DNA from: GCA-003244245 sp963822695
GTDB lineage: Bacteria > Actinomycetota > Actinomycetes > Mycobacteriales > Pseudonocardiaceae
DNA: 64,000 nt
Assembly: GCA_963822695.1 (NCBI GenBank)
Contig: CAWGJH010000002.1
Span: 1-64,000, forward strand
Direction: 5' to 3'
The notes under the pieces were generated by a model, which worked only from the letters and a program-made list of their open reading frames with translations, did not search any database and had not been told where the DNA came from. Positions 1 through 7,716 of the stretch are shown here, piece by piece. Position 1 is the first letter of the stretch. Each line of letters opens with the position of its first letter. The translations under genes and the position numbers were made by a program.

Positions 1-1243
1 TCGATCTCACCACATTGTTTACTGGTGACCAATGGCACGACATCAGGCGTAGCACCGCGTTGTGGTAGGTGGTTTGCACAGGGGGAATGGTGTCCAGGCG
101 GGCGCGCTCGTCGGTTCCGTGTAGGCCGATGTAGCTGACGCCGAAGCCCGCAGTGGCGGGGATGCCGAGGCCGGCGAGATAGTTGCCGATGTTGGACGGG
201 CCGGCGATCTTGGCTTCCACCGTGACCCCGGCCGTCTTGGCGGCGTCGAGCAGGGCGATGCGCAGCCGGGAGTCCTCGGCGAGTGCGTAGGGGGGCCAGC
301 GGGTATCGACCTGGATGAGCGTCGGCCGGGTGCCCGGCCAGGCATCGTCGACTCCGGTGACGAGGCGTTCGAGCAGGCGGGCGGCGGCTTCGTCATCGAA
401 GGTGGGCGTGATGCGGATGTCAACGTTGAGGCTGCACAGATCCGGCGTGACCGAGTAGCCCTGGCCGCCCTCGATGGCGGTGACGGTAAGCTTGCCCGGC
501 AGCGGGAACTCGGGGCCGGCTCCGTCAGGGAGCTCGGCGGTGGAGAGCACGCCGATCAGGTGGGCGGCCTTCTCGATGGCGCTGGGGGTGACCTTGCTGC
601 TGCCGGAGTGCGAGGCCACCCCGTGCACGTGCAGCTTGGCGCGGTGCACGCCGCGTCCACCGACGACGAGCTTGTCCATCCCGGGGTAGCCGATCATCAC
701 CCCGGCCACGTCGTCGGGTGCGTCGAGTCCTTCGAAATAGCGTTTGGCTCCGCCGAAGCCGCCGGTGTGCTCGTCAACGTCGAACAGGAGCACGAGACTG
801 CCGTGCAGTTGGTCCGCGATGGCTGCCAGGCGGGCGGCGATGTGGCAGAAGATCGCGGCGCCGGACTTGGAGTCGGCGCTGCCGCGTCCCCAGAGCCAGC
901 CGTCCTGGATGATCGCCGAGGTCGGCGGATGGGTCCAGGCGTGCTCATCGCCGAAGGGCGCGGTGTCCAGGCAGGCGTCGAGCACCCAGCGGGGACCAGA
1001 CCGCGACCCGTAGATTTCGCAGGTCAGTCCGACCGTGGCGCCGGTGGAGTCCTTGAGCACCGTTGCGGGCAGGTCGCGGTGCGCCAGCCAGGCACTGAGC
1101 CTGTCGAGTACCGGGTCGTAGGGGTCGACGCCGCCCCGGCTGGGGATGGTGACCAGGTCGCGGGCCAGCTCGACCACCGATTCGTGGTCTTCCTTGGCGG
1201 CGGCCAGCACATCGTGCTCACCGCCGTGGTTGATCGCATTCAT
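1..1243 (-). CDS. M20-family metallopeptidase homologue (ArgE/DapE-like), 3' end outside window
   Basis: The frame is open from an ATG at 1243 to the window edge (414 codons, no stop seen). A strong GGAGGGAGG ribosome site sits just upstream. It has the M20 fold signature: GRGSADSK (metal-bridging Asp retained), a DEHTGG block and HGTDE near the C-terminus. M20 enzymes are two-metal amidohydrolases acting on peptides or N-acyl amino acids. Two expected metal ligands differ: the usual HxD reads CLD (in DACLDTAP) and the usual DEE reads DEH. The enzyme may bind metal differently or be a non-catalytic homologue. Substrate unknown. It lies 50 bp downstream of a regulator on the same strand and may be co-transcribed with it. 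Confidence 0.8.
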   Translation of the reverse strand, partial: MNAINHGGEHDVLAAAKEDHESVVELARDLVTIPSRGGVDPYDPVLDRLSAWLAHRDLPATVLKDSTGATVGLTCEIYGSRSGPRWVLDACLDTAPFGDEHAWTHPPTSAIIQDGWLWGRGSADSKSGAAIFCHIAARLAAIADQLHGSLVLLFDVDEHTGGFGGAKRYFEGLDAPDDVAGVMIGYPGMDKLVVGGRGVHRAKLHVHGVASHSGSSKVTPSAIEKAAHLIGVLSTAELPDGAGPEFPLPGKLTVTAIEGGQGYSVTPDLCSLNVDIRITPTFDDEAAARLLERLVTGVDDAWPGTRPTLIQVDTRWPPYALAEDSRLRIALLDAAKTAGVTVEAKIAGPSNIGNYLAGLGIPATAGFGVSYIGLHGTDERARLDTIPPVQTTYHNAVLRLMSCHWSPVNNVVRS

Positions 1244-1293
1244 GACCGTCACCTCCCTCCGCCCAGAATCAGCACTGGGCATCTGTCGGACCT

Positions 1294-1944
1294 CTAGCTT
1301 CGCACTGTCGGCAGGTCACGCAGGACTTGGTCGGTCTCCACCTTGCGGGCTCCGGCGTAGCACTGTCGGGCGTGGTCGATCAACCGTTCGGCCACGCCCG
1401 CCTCAAACAGCACCCCGGAGTCGAACGCCTCGGACGAGGTCAGCGACGGGATCGGCACGACTGCGGTGGACTCCGATGCGCAGAAAAACCGCTCCGGTGC
1501 GCCGGGGTCGTCGTCGATGATGCCGATGTGCAGGGTCTTCAACCCCAGGCTGCGGTCGCGCAGGTCACGGATCTTCACCAGGCGCAGCAGGTGGTCCTTG
1601 AGCACCTGGTGGCGAGGCGGGCCGAACAGCACCCGGTAGTGCACCAGCTCAGGCCGCTGCACCAGCACGGCCTCGATCGCCTCCAGATACACCGCGTCGC
1701 GGGACCGGGAGCCCACGACCGCCAGATACTCCCGCGCATCGCCGACGACCTCGGTCATCGCCTCGCGCAGGTCGTGGTGGCCGACCAACAGCCGCAGTGT
1801 CTCCGAGGCGGAGGTGAGCTGCTGATCCTGGTGGGCGAACAGCACTTCCGGGGGCTGGGCGAAGTAGTCGGACAACAGTTTCCGGTAGCGGATGCTGGTG
1901 ATGTGCAAGCCCCGCTCCCAGCCGGACAACATGCTCGGTGTCAC
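1294..1944 (-). CDS. XRE-like transcriptional regulator with shortened HTH
   Basis: 216 aa read from the GTG at 1944, preceded by AGAGGG. The protein opens inside a helix-turn-helix (TPSMLSGWERG), followed by a long alpha/beta domain containing SRSRDAVYLEAIEAVL and FFCASES. I recall this architecture from actinobacterial regulators in which a complete HTH precedes TPSMLSGWERG. Here the first HTH helices seem to be missing, or the start is non-obvious. The frame stays open upstream to 2025, but that extension does not resemble an HTH. The gene lies between a DnaQ-like exonuclease and the M20 homologue on the same strand. DNA binding is doubtful if the truncation is real. Confidence 0.7.
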   Translation of the reverse strand: MTPSMLSGWERGLHITSIRYRKLLSDYFAQPPEVLFAHQDQQLTSASETLRLLVGHHDLREAMTEVVGDAREYLAVVGSRSRDAVYLEAIEAVLVQRPELVHYRVLFGPPRHQVLKDHLLRLVKIRDLRDRSLGLKTLHIGIIDDDPGAPERFFCASESTAVVPIPSLTSSEAFDSGVLFEAGVAERLIDHARQCYAGARKVETDQVLRDLPTVRS

Positions 1945-1962
1945 GCCGGACGAGCCCTCTGT

Positions 1963-1968
1963 ATCATA
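1963..1968 (-). promoter_or_regulatory. Possible -10 element upstream of the regulator
   Basis: TATGAT on the - strand about 19 nt before the GTG at 1944. Only a weak -35 (TTCTCC) is seen at a 16-nt spacing. Prediction by eye. Confidence 0.3.
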
Positions 1969-2106
1969 CCCATCTCCAGCACCAGGAGAACTGATCTTCG
2001 CCCCCGTCGGTATCGCGCACCTCACGTCACGATCTACCGCTGGGTACGCTGCCTCACACCCTTGCCGCTCGGCCCGTCGATGCTGACGAACCGGCCACGC
2101 TCGTAG

Positions 2107-2697
2107 CTAGAAGAGGGACAGCTCATCATCCTCGCCTCCCCCTGGCGGTTGGCTGCGAAGTTCTTCGAGCGAGCGCGTGGTGCCGTGGTCCTGGGTGAGC
2201 TGGATGAACAACCGAGCTGCCACCAGCGCGTCGTAGGTGGCTCGGTGTGGCGCGAGTCCTTCGGGGATGCCTTGGTCGAGGACGAAGTTCTCGACCAAGG
2301 TGCCGAGCCTGTAGCTGCTCTGCTTGGGCAGCAGGCGACGAGCCAGCTTGAGCGTGTCGAAGACCTCGGGGCACTCCCAGTCATCGAGCTTGCGCTGAAG
2401 GACACCAACGTCAACGTGCGCGTTGTGGGCGACCAGGACCGCACCGTCAAGAGCGGCCAGCACCTCGTCCTTGATGTCCGCGAAGAGTGGGGCGTCTGCC
2501 ACCTGCTCGTTGGTGATGCCGTGAATCCTGCGAGCAAATGGGGTGATCGGCTCGTCTGGCTTGACCAGCCAGCTGGTCGGCTCACCGATGGTGCCGGCAA
2601 CTACCGGCACCACGGCTAGCTCCACGAGGTCGGGTGGCTGCTGGCCGTTGCCCTCGACGTCAACGACGACGTATTTGAGGCTCGTCCAGTCAGTCAT
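2107..2697 (-). CDS. DEDDh 3'-5' exonuclease, DnaQ/ribonuclease T-like
   Basis: 196 aa. Exonuclease motifs are visible: DVEGN (Exo I, D-x-E), a central HNAHVDVG (Exo II) and HRATYDA near the C-terminus (Exo IIIepsilon, H-x4-D). These match two-metal DEDDh exonucleases that trim DNA or RNA 3' ends. The ATG at 2697 overlaps the stop of the upstream radical-SAM gene as ATGA, so translation is probably coupled. An in-frame start 18 nt earlier exists but is less likely. It has no polymerase or BRCT domain, so it is a stand-alone nuclease. Coupling to a radical-SAM enzyme suggests a joint nucleic-acid task, which is an inference. Confidence 0.85.
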   Translation of the reverse strand: MTDWTSLKYVVVDVEGNGQQPPDLVELAVVPVVAGTIGEPTSWLVKPDEPITPFARRIHGITNEQVADAPLFADIKDEVLAALDGAVLVAHNAHVDVGVLQRKLDDWECPEVFDTLKLARRLLPKQSSYRLGTLVENFVLDQGIPEGLAPHRATYDALVAARLFIQLTQDHGTTRSLEELRSQPPGGGEDDELSLF

Positions 2698-3845
2698 GTT
2701 GCGGTGCCCTTCCATCCAATGTCGGCACGACCGTGCCGGTTCGCGTGGTGCGGATGGTGCACGTCGTGAACCTGGAAGCCGAGCGCGTGTTGCAGGAAGT
2801 AGCGCGGCTGCTCGGTCACCAGGCCGGACACGACGGCCGCCCGTTCACCGATGTCTACGACCTCGAGGGTGTCGGCCTCGGGCAACACGCGGGCGACATC
2901 GTGTACCTGCTCGACAGTCGGCACCCGGTGCGCGCCTGCGCAGAGTTCGAGCTGACTCAGCGGGCAGATGTCGCAGAGTTCACGGACGCCATAGTGACCA
3001 TTGTAGTCCGGCAGACCATGCGCAGAGGACACCGCGCACGAGGTCTTCCGGAACAAAGCCGTTGAGTTCAAGAAGACTTCGAGCACGCGCCGTTCAAGCG
3101 TCTCGGGCATGATTTTCCGACGCGCCGTGTCGTCGTAGGGCTCGGGCAAGCCGTTCGCCTTGTAGTACTCCGCGATCTGGTCGCGGTAGAACAAGCCGGT
3201 GAACACAGTGGCGTCGGCGTGCTTGCTCAGCTCGTGCGCGGCGGCCAGGTGCTCGTCTGTGTCGTTGAGACCAGGTACGAGCGGGCGCCAGTACAAGACG
3301 GTCCGGTACTTCCGCAGCTCGGGCGCGCTCATGAGCTTCAGCGAGTCGGCCGCGACGTGTGATGGGTAAGGCTCGATGTCCTTGTTGTCGATGCCGGAGT
3401 AAGTGAAGAGCAGCGTCACCTTGACGTGCCGGAGTTGGTTAATCCGGTCGATGTCATACGGCTTCATCTGGTGCCGGGTGATGACCAGGACGTGATTCGT
3501 CAGCTCCCGCTCGGCAAGGTCTTCGAGTACGGCGAAGGTGTGCGGTCGCACCTTCGGCAAGAAGGGATCGGTCGCGCGGTTGAAGAGCTGCACGGGCGTG
3601 ACGTGCGGCTGGAAATAGCGGTGGTTCACCAGCTCCTCAACAGCCTCGGCGTCCGACATGAGTGCGGCGGGCTGGTCCTGGTCCCACAAGCCGTAGGTGT
3701 GTCTGATGCAGTAGGCGCATCCGAGTGAGCATCCCTGGATATGGTTCAGGCTCAGGCCGCTTTTGCGGTACTCCACTACCTCACGGGCACGTTCGGGCAA
3801 GCTGTCTATCTGGTCCTTGCTTAGCAGGGGGACGAAGGTGGTCAT
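2694..3845 (-). CDS. Radical SAM protein, Spl-like (COG1533-type)
   Basis: 383 aa from the ATG at 3845, which has GGAGAAG 8 nt upstream; the frame is open to 3938. The CSLGCAYC motif is the CxxxCxxC site that holds the SAM [4Fe-4S] cluster. The following NRATDPFLP and HVLVITRHQ segments resemble the spore-photoproduct-lyase-like group. A second Cys cluster occurs near residues 280-320 (TSCAV, ELCDICPL, LELCAGAH), suggesting an auxiliary Fe-S site. The SAM domain occupies the N-terminal two-thirds. The stop overlaps the exonuclease start (ATGA). The real substrate is unknown. DNA lesion repair is one possibility from family resemblance; peptide or small-molecule modification is another. Confidence 0.8.
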   Translation of the reverse strand: MTTFVPLLSKDQIDSLPERAREVVEYRKSGLSLNHIQGCSLGCAYCIRHTYGLWDQDQPAALMSDAEAVEELVNHRYFQPHVTPVQLFNRATDPFLPKVRPHTFAVLEDLAERELTNHVLVITRHQMKPYDIDRINQLRHVKVTLLFTYSGIDNKDIEPYPSHVAADSLKLMSAPELRKYRTVLYWRPLVPGLNDTDEHLAAAHELSKHADATVFTGLFYRDQIAEYYKANGLPEPYDDTARRKIMPETLERRVLEVFLNSTALFRKTSCAVSSAHGLPDYNGHYGVRELCDICPLSQLELCAGAHRVPTVEQVHDVARVLPEADTLEVVDIGERAAVVSGLVTEQPRYFLQHALGFQVHDVHHPHHANRHGRADIGWKGTAT

Positions 3846-3968
3846 GTAGTTCTTCTCCGAGGTCAGCCGGGTGTGATGCTTGTGGAGAGTAAGCAGGCGA
3901 CTACTGGCCCGCACAGCAAGTTGCTCGGAATTGCTCACAACGAAGCAAGGCGGTTAGGCGCGAAGGAA

Positions 3969-4886
3969 TCAGTCGCTACCGTCGGGCAGGTATGGCGCAA
4001 GATCGTCTATGACGCGTGTAATAATCGCCCGAGCTGAGCGGCCGTAGCTGGCGACGGCCGCCAGTTCGTTGAAGACCGTGCTGTACAGCTCGATCTCCTG
4101 AGGCTGGGCGAGGTTCAGCCCTGCGGAGAAGGTCTCGACCAACACCTTCTCATCGTCGTAGAGCCAGAAGCCATGCCAGGGGGACGCGGTGTACTGGGTC
4201 TCGAAGCCGATGATGCCGAGCCGCACGTTGGGTAGTGCCGAGAGGGATATGAGCCGGTCGAGCTGGCCGAGCATGACTTCAGGCGAACACATGCGAAAAC
4301 GCAGCGCAGCCTCGGTAAGAACGAAGTGGAACCGCTTGTCCGGGCGGTAGAAGATGTCCTGACGCTTCATGCGCCCTTCTACTGCCTCGTTGATCTCATT
4401 GGGCAACTTGAGAATTCGAATGCCCTCAGCGAAACGGGAGCGAGCGTACTCGGACGTCTGGAGCAGTCCAGGAATGACGGTTGCCTCGAAGACTCGGAAG
4501 AGCCGAGTCTTCTGATCCAGTTCGGCCAGCGCGTTCTGACGCGGCTGGATTCCGGTACGAAGCACTCGCTGCCACTCGGCGTGTTGGACTTCGAGAGTGT
4601 GGAGAGAAGCGAGCAGTCCAGCAGTCTCGCTCTCGCTGGTGGTTGCGCGCGTCCAAGATCGTATGTCGTCATCGCTTGGTGTCTGCCGACCGTTTTCGAT
4701 CTTAGATATTTTCGATGCTTGCCATGACAACGATTCCGCGAGCTCTCTGCCGGATAGGTCGGCTTGCTTGCGGAGCTCGCGGAGTCGGTTGCCGAGAGCG
4801 GTGCGTGCCTCGTGAACGTTAGAGACATCCGTCGCTTTATTCCGTGGCAAAGTTGCCTCGTCGTACTGCTCTATGCCAGGCGGCAT
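3969..4886 (-). CDS. XRE-family regulator with DUF5753 domain
   Basis: 305 aa. An N-terminal helix-turn-helix at about residues 30-80 (LGNRLRELRKQADLS, then ASKISKIENGRQTPS) is followed by a DUF5753 ligand-type domain (IPGLLQTSEYAR, LTEAALRFR, GFETQYTASPWHGFWLYDD). Proteins of this class regulate their own small DUF397/DUF6879 partner genes in actinomycetes. The 5' end overlaps the DUF6879 stop by 50 nt from the ATG at 4886; a TTG at 4850 would shorten this to 14 nt. It is likely one transcript with the upstream 78-aa and DUF6879 genes and possibly the downstream radical-SAM pair, 123 bp away. Confidence 0.88.
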   Translation of the reverse strand: MPPGIEQYDEATLPRNKATDVSNVHEARTALGNRLRELRKQADLSGRELAESLSWQASKISKIENGRQTPSDDDIRSWTRATTSESETAGLLASLHTLEVQHAEWQRVLRTGIQPRQNALAELDQKTRLFRVFEATVIPGLLQTSEYARSRFAEGIRILKLPNEINEAVEGRMKRQDIFYRPDKRFHFVLTEAALRFRMCSPEVMLGQLDRLISLSALPNVRLGIIGFETQYTASPWHGFWLYDDEKVLVETFSAGLNLAQPQEIELYSTVFNELAAVASYGRSARAIITRVIDDLAPYLPDGSD

Positions 4887-5355
4887 CGCGCCAGTAGTTG
4901 TGCTGCACTACCTCGGCTGGATCATCGATGAGTTCACCGCCAAGGAAGGCGGACTTGTCATCGAAGTGCATTCGCACCACCGTGCGTGAGTCGAACATCC
5001 AGTAGTCGTGGTTTGGTAGGTCAGCTGCCTTGTCTCGGGCGATATAGCGAATGTCCTCACCTGCCTCGACGGTGAGTCGAGAAGCCCACAAACCGAAGCG
5101 GCTGTAGTCGGACAGAGGAATACTTACGATCCGTACGCGAGAAAACGAGCGTCCTTTGGCTCGCCCCTCGCGTACCAGTTGAAGCCAACTATTTGACCAC
5201 TCCAGGTCGTCCGGCTCACCGGCGAGGAACTTCCGTACCGACTCGTTCTCGTACGGAGCGTCGTACCAATCCCGTACCTCAAGGCGGAACGCCGTGTGCT
5301 CGAAGGCTTGGAAGAACTGCCTGAAGTCGGGGCCGGGCTTGATGAGCTGGGTCAG
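4837..5355 (-). CDS. DUF6879 family protein, apparent CTG start
   Basis: 172 aa when read from 5355. The frame matches the DUF6879 pattern: FEHTAFRLEVRDWY near the start, then SRVRIVSIPLSDYSRF, ending DAAWHRAVRRG. The family normally begins a few residues before FxHTAFRLE, so the start must be near 5355. The only candidate there is CTG, which overlaps the stop of the upstream 78-aa gene as CTGA; no ATG, GTG or TTG is in frame at the right place. A downstream TTG (5091) would delete half the domain. DUF6879 proteins sit beside XRE/DUF5753 regulators, as here. Function unknown. Confidence 0.75.
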   Translation of the reverse strand: MTQLIKPGPDFRQFFQAFEHTAFRLEVRDWYDAPYENESVRKFLAGEPDDLEWSNSWLQLVREGRAKGRSFSRVRIVSIPLSDYSRFGLWASRLTVEAGEDIRYIARDKAADLPNHDYWMFDSRTVVRMHFDDKSAFLGGELIDDPAEVVQHNYWRDAAWHRAVRRGNFATE

Positions 5356-5588
5356 CGGTCTTCGTCTTTCTGCTGGTAGCGACGTGCGTAGAACTTCAGG
5401 ACATCTTCGGGGATCTCGATCAGGGTCTCGTGGTCGGGTACCGGCCCGATGTCGGCAAGCACCTGGGGATCGGTCACCTTCCAGCCCTGGGCGATGTAGG
5501 TGACCCTGTCCGTCCGGTCGGTGGTGAACAGGGTGGGTGAGTTCTCGATGTGCGATTCGGGATCTTTACCGAGGAACCGTGCGCACAT
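5352..5588 (-). CDS. 78-aa hypothetical protein preceding DUF6879
   Basis: Starts at the ATG at 5588 with an AAGGAGG ribosome site 5 nt upstream, one of the best in this region. The protein reads MCARFLGKDPESHIENSP at the start, contains YIAQGWKVTDPQVLADIG, and ends in a charged tail. It has no transmembrane segment, signal or recognised domain. It is the first gene of a probable operon with DUF6879 (4-nt overlap) and the XRE/DUF5753 regulator. Small proteins in this position often accompany such regulator pairs, but I do not recognise a function. The longer frame extending to 5780 lacks protein-like composition and is discarded. Confidence 0.7.
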   Translation of the reverse strand: MCARFLGKDPESHIENSPTLFTTDRTDRVTYIAQGWKVTDPQVLADIGPVPDHETLIEIPEDVLKFYARRYQQKDEDR

Positions 5589-5684
5589 TGTGCCTCCTTG
5601 TGAGCAACTTCGCGAACCTTGCTCGACAATCGTGACCGAGGGTGTCGCATCCGTCAACGGCGGCCACGCCCGAAGTGGATGATC

Positions 5685-5804
5685 ATGTCTCTGACGTTGC
5701 GCGCGGCGTTCCCGGACGCCGAGGTCACTGGCTACGAGACGCTGATTGACGGCATGACCAACCATGAGAAGGACCGGCATGTCCTAGCCGCTGCGGTGCG
5801 CGGC
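5685..5804 (+). pseudogene. PIN-domain (VapC-like) toxin fragment
   Basis: About 40 codons translate to a recognisable PIN-domain C-terminal piece (FPDAEVTGYETLIDGMTN, then KDRHVLAAAV). Neither the N-terminal catalytic part nor the last strand is present; sequence on both sides is unrelated. This is gene debris from a toxin-antitoxin or similar locus. The lone D-x-KDRHVLAA motif carries the acidic residues of the PIN site, but the fragment cannot fold alone. Confidence 0.6.
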
Positions 5805-5872
5805 ACTACCCCGACTCGAACGCTGCGGGGTGCCCCACGTTCGCCGCTGAGGTGCGCCGCCCCCCGCGGTCA

Positions 5873-5903
5873 ACTCCTGGCCGGTCACCGACCGGCCAGG
5901 AGT
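5873..5903. terminator. Perfect 14-bp inverted repeat, 3-nt loop
   Basis: The arms ACTCCTGGCCGGTC and GACCGGCCAGGAGT are separated by ACC. No T-run follows, so it could be an intrinsic-like terminator of actinobacterial type or a protein site. It lies in a gene-poor stretch after the PIN remnant. Confidence 0.5.
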
Positions 5904-6030
5904 CGCTGCCACCGCAGGGGCGCCCTGCGCGGCGCACCAGTCCAGGAACACCCGTACCCCGGCCGTGTCTGTCTCGTCTTGCCCCTCAGATCGGGTAAAG
6001 ACCTGGTCACGAAACCCAGAGCGGGTTTAG

Positions 6031-6196
6031 GCTCAGTACAGGTAGTCGCGCATGACGAGCGACTGAATGGCATGTGAACCCGTGCGGAACTTCGCCACAC
6101 GCTCACCGCGAGGGTGATAGTCGAGTTGGTAGCGACCGTGGGGTACCGGCCAGGCTCGCGCTCAGCAGCTTGATTGTGCCGTCGCGATCCATGCTG
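6031..6196 (-). pseudogene. Possible frameshifted small ORF
   Basis: On the - strand an ATG near 6196 begins MDRDGTIKLLSASLAG. A +1/-1 change of frame then gives a natural-looking continuation HGRYQLDYHPRGERVAKF and a tail ending MRDYLY with a stop. No single frame spans both parts. It may be a broken small gene; I do not recognise the family. Coordinates are approximate. Confidence 0.3.
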
Positions 6197-6270
6197 CCCA
6201 GTGTCCACCATCAGCGCGGCGGAACGGTTCCGCCCAGTGCGCGGGCGCGGGGCCGTTCCGGTGTTCTCGA

Positions 6271-6345
6271 TCAATCGAACTCGCCGGCACATACTTCAGC
6301 GGTGAACGCGACCCACTCAGCCGCGACCACCGCCCGTTCTCGCCA
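6271..6345 (-). pseudogene. DUF397 C-terminal remnant
   Basis: The - strand reads VVAAEWVAFTAEVCAGEFD then stop, a close match to the DUF397 C-terminal pattern (xxAEWxAFxxGVxxGEFD). The upstream part of the domain is absent. The intact DUF397 gene elsewhere in this window is at 38888-39217. This remnant lies just before the XRE/TPR regulator on the opposite strand. Confidence 0.5.
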
Positions 6346-6441
6346 CCAGGGGTGTGCCGCGTAGCCTGCTCGCTACCTCCTTGCCGAGGTAGCTCCCCGG
6401 GGCATCGGAAGGGGGTTCGGGCAAAGAGGGAGAGGGTTTTC

Positions 6442-7695
6442 GTGGACGCTGACGACGACGCGCGGACGATTGGTGCGCGCGCTCGCATGATCCGCCGTCG
6501 TCGCGGGTTGAGCCTGGACGTGGTGGCTGGACTCGCTGGTATCACCAAGACCTACTTGTCGATGTTGGAGTTGGGTCAGCGCGGGTTCAACCGGCGGGGC
6601 TTGATCGAGGGTCTCGCCGCTGCCCTGGGATGCTCGGTGGCTGATCTGACCGGCCAGCCGTATGCGCCGCTGGACCGGGCGACCGTTGAGGGGAGAGCGG
6701 CGCTGCCCGGCATCAGTCTGGCGCTCAACGACGTCGGCCCCGACGATGTGCCCGACGCCGCGCCGCGCCCACTGGAAGTGTTGGCGAGTTTGGCTGATAA
6801 GGCCAATGAGCACTGTAGCCAGGCGCATTACTTGCTAGCGGGTCACGACGTGGGCAGTCTGCTCGCCGAATCGCAGGCCATCGCCTTCACCGGGACCCCG
6901 GCCGAGCGGGATCAAGCGTTCACCGCTGCCGTCACCGCGTGTTTCGTGGCCGGTGTGGTGTCTAGTCGCGCAGGCAACATCGACCTGGCGACCATCGCGG
7001 CACAGCGCGGTTATGACCTGGCGCAACAGCACGACAACCCCGGGCTCGTGGGGTTCGCTCGCTGGTATTGGGCTCTTGAACTCACGAGCGTGGGCGCACA
7101 TACCCGAGCGCATACGGTGCTGTCCGAAGGGATCGACAACCTGACACCAGCGGTGCACTTTTCTGCTGCGGACACGTTACCGGCGGAGATAGTTGGCATG
7201 ATGCACCTTCAACAGGCCCGAACCGCGGCACGGCAGCAACGCGCCGATGAAGCGCATGCACACCTGGACGAAGCAATGTACATCGCAGACAGGGTGGGCG
7301 AGCGCAATGGGATGCGGCAGCACTTCGGGCCAACCAATGTCGCAGCATGGCGAGTGTCGATCGGGGTGGAGCTCACCGAAGGCGCCAATGCATATGAGGA
7401 AGCTACAGCGGCTCTGATTGGCATTGACGCGCTGGGTAGCCGGGAGCGGTCGTCCTCGCTGTACTTCGATTTCGCCCGAGTGCTGGCACAAGAGGGTGGT
7501 GCACGCGACACCGAGGCGATTCGCCACTTAGACGCAGCCGATCGGATCGCGCCCGCCCGAATCCGTAATGACCCGATCGCCCGGGATCTGGTGATCGCCC
7601 TGGACCGGCGAGCTCGGCGGCAGGTGTGGGAGCTGGACAGCTTGCGTAACCGCCTCGGTGTCGGCGGCCAGGGCCCACGGCGTGTGGACAACTAA
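6442..7695 (+). CDS. XRE-family regulator with C-terminal TPR-like domain
   Basis: 417 aa from the GTG at 6442, preceded by AGGGAGAGGG at 6-nt spacing. An N-terminal HTH (ARARMIRRRRGLSLDVVAG, then TKTYLSMLELGQRG) is followed by about 320 residues rich in Ala-helix pairs (TIAAQRGYDLAQQ, EIVGMMHLQQARTAARQQ), typical of the TPR/MalT-like sensor part of actinomycete XRE regulators. Longer in-frame reading to 6352 overlaps the gene debris and is unlikely. It is convergent with the sigma-factor gene, with only 21 bp between stops. Ligand and targets unknown. Confidence 0.85.
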   Translation: MDADDDARTIGARARMIRRRRGLSLDVVAGLAGITKTYLSMLELGQRGFNRRGLIEGLAAALGCSVADLTGQPYAPLDRATVEGRAALPGISLALNDVGPDDVPDAAPRPLEVLASLADKANEHCSQAHYLLAGHDVGSLLAESQAIAFTGTPAERDQAFTAAVTACFVAGVVSSRAGNIDLATIAAQRGYDLAQQHDNPGLVGFARWYWALELTSVGAHTRAHTVLSEGIDNLTPAVHFSAADTLPAEIVGMMHLQQARTAARQQRADEAHAHLDEAMYIADRVGERNGMRQHFGPTNVAAWRVSIGVELTEGANAYEEATAALIGIDALGSRERSSSLYFDFARVLAQEGGARDTEAIRHLDAADRIAPARIRNDPIARDLVIALDRRARRQVWELDSLRNRLGVGGQGPRRVDN

Positions 7696-7716
7696 TCATC
7701 GATCTCATCGCATTGG

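Noticed and set aside
5820..5860. tRNA-like GTTCGAGTC motif on the - strand near 5820
   Set aside because: The T-arm stem does not pair and no acceptor or anticodon arm could be built.
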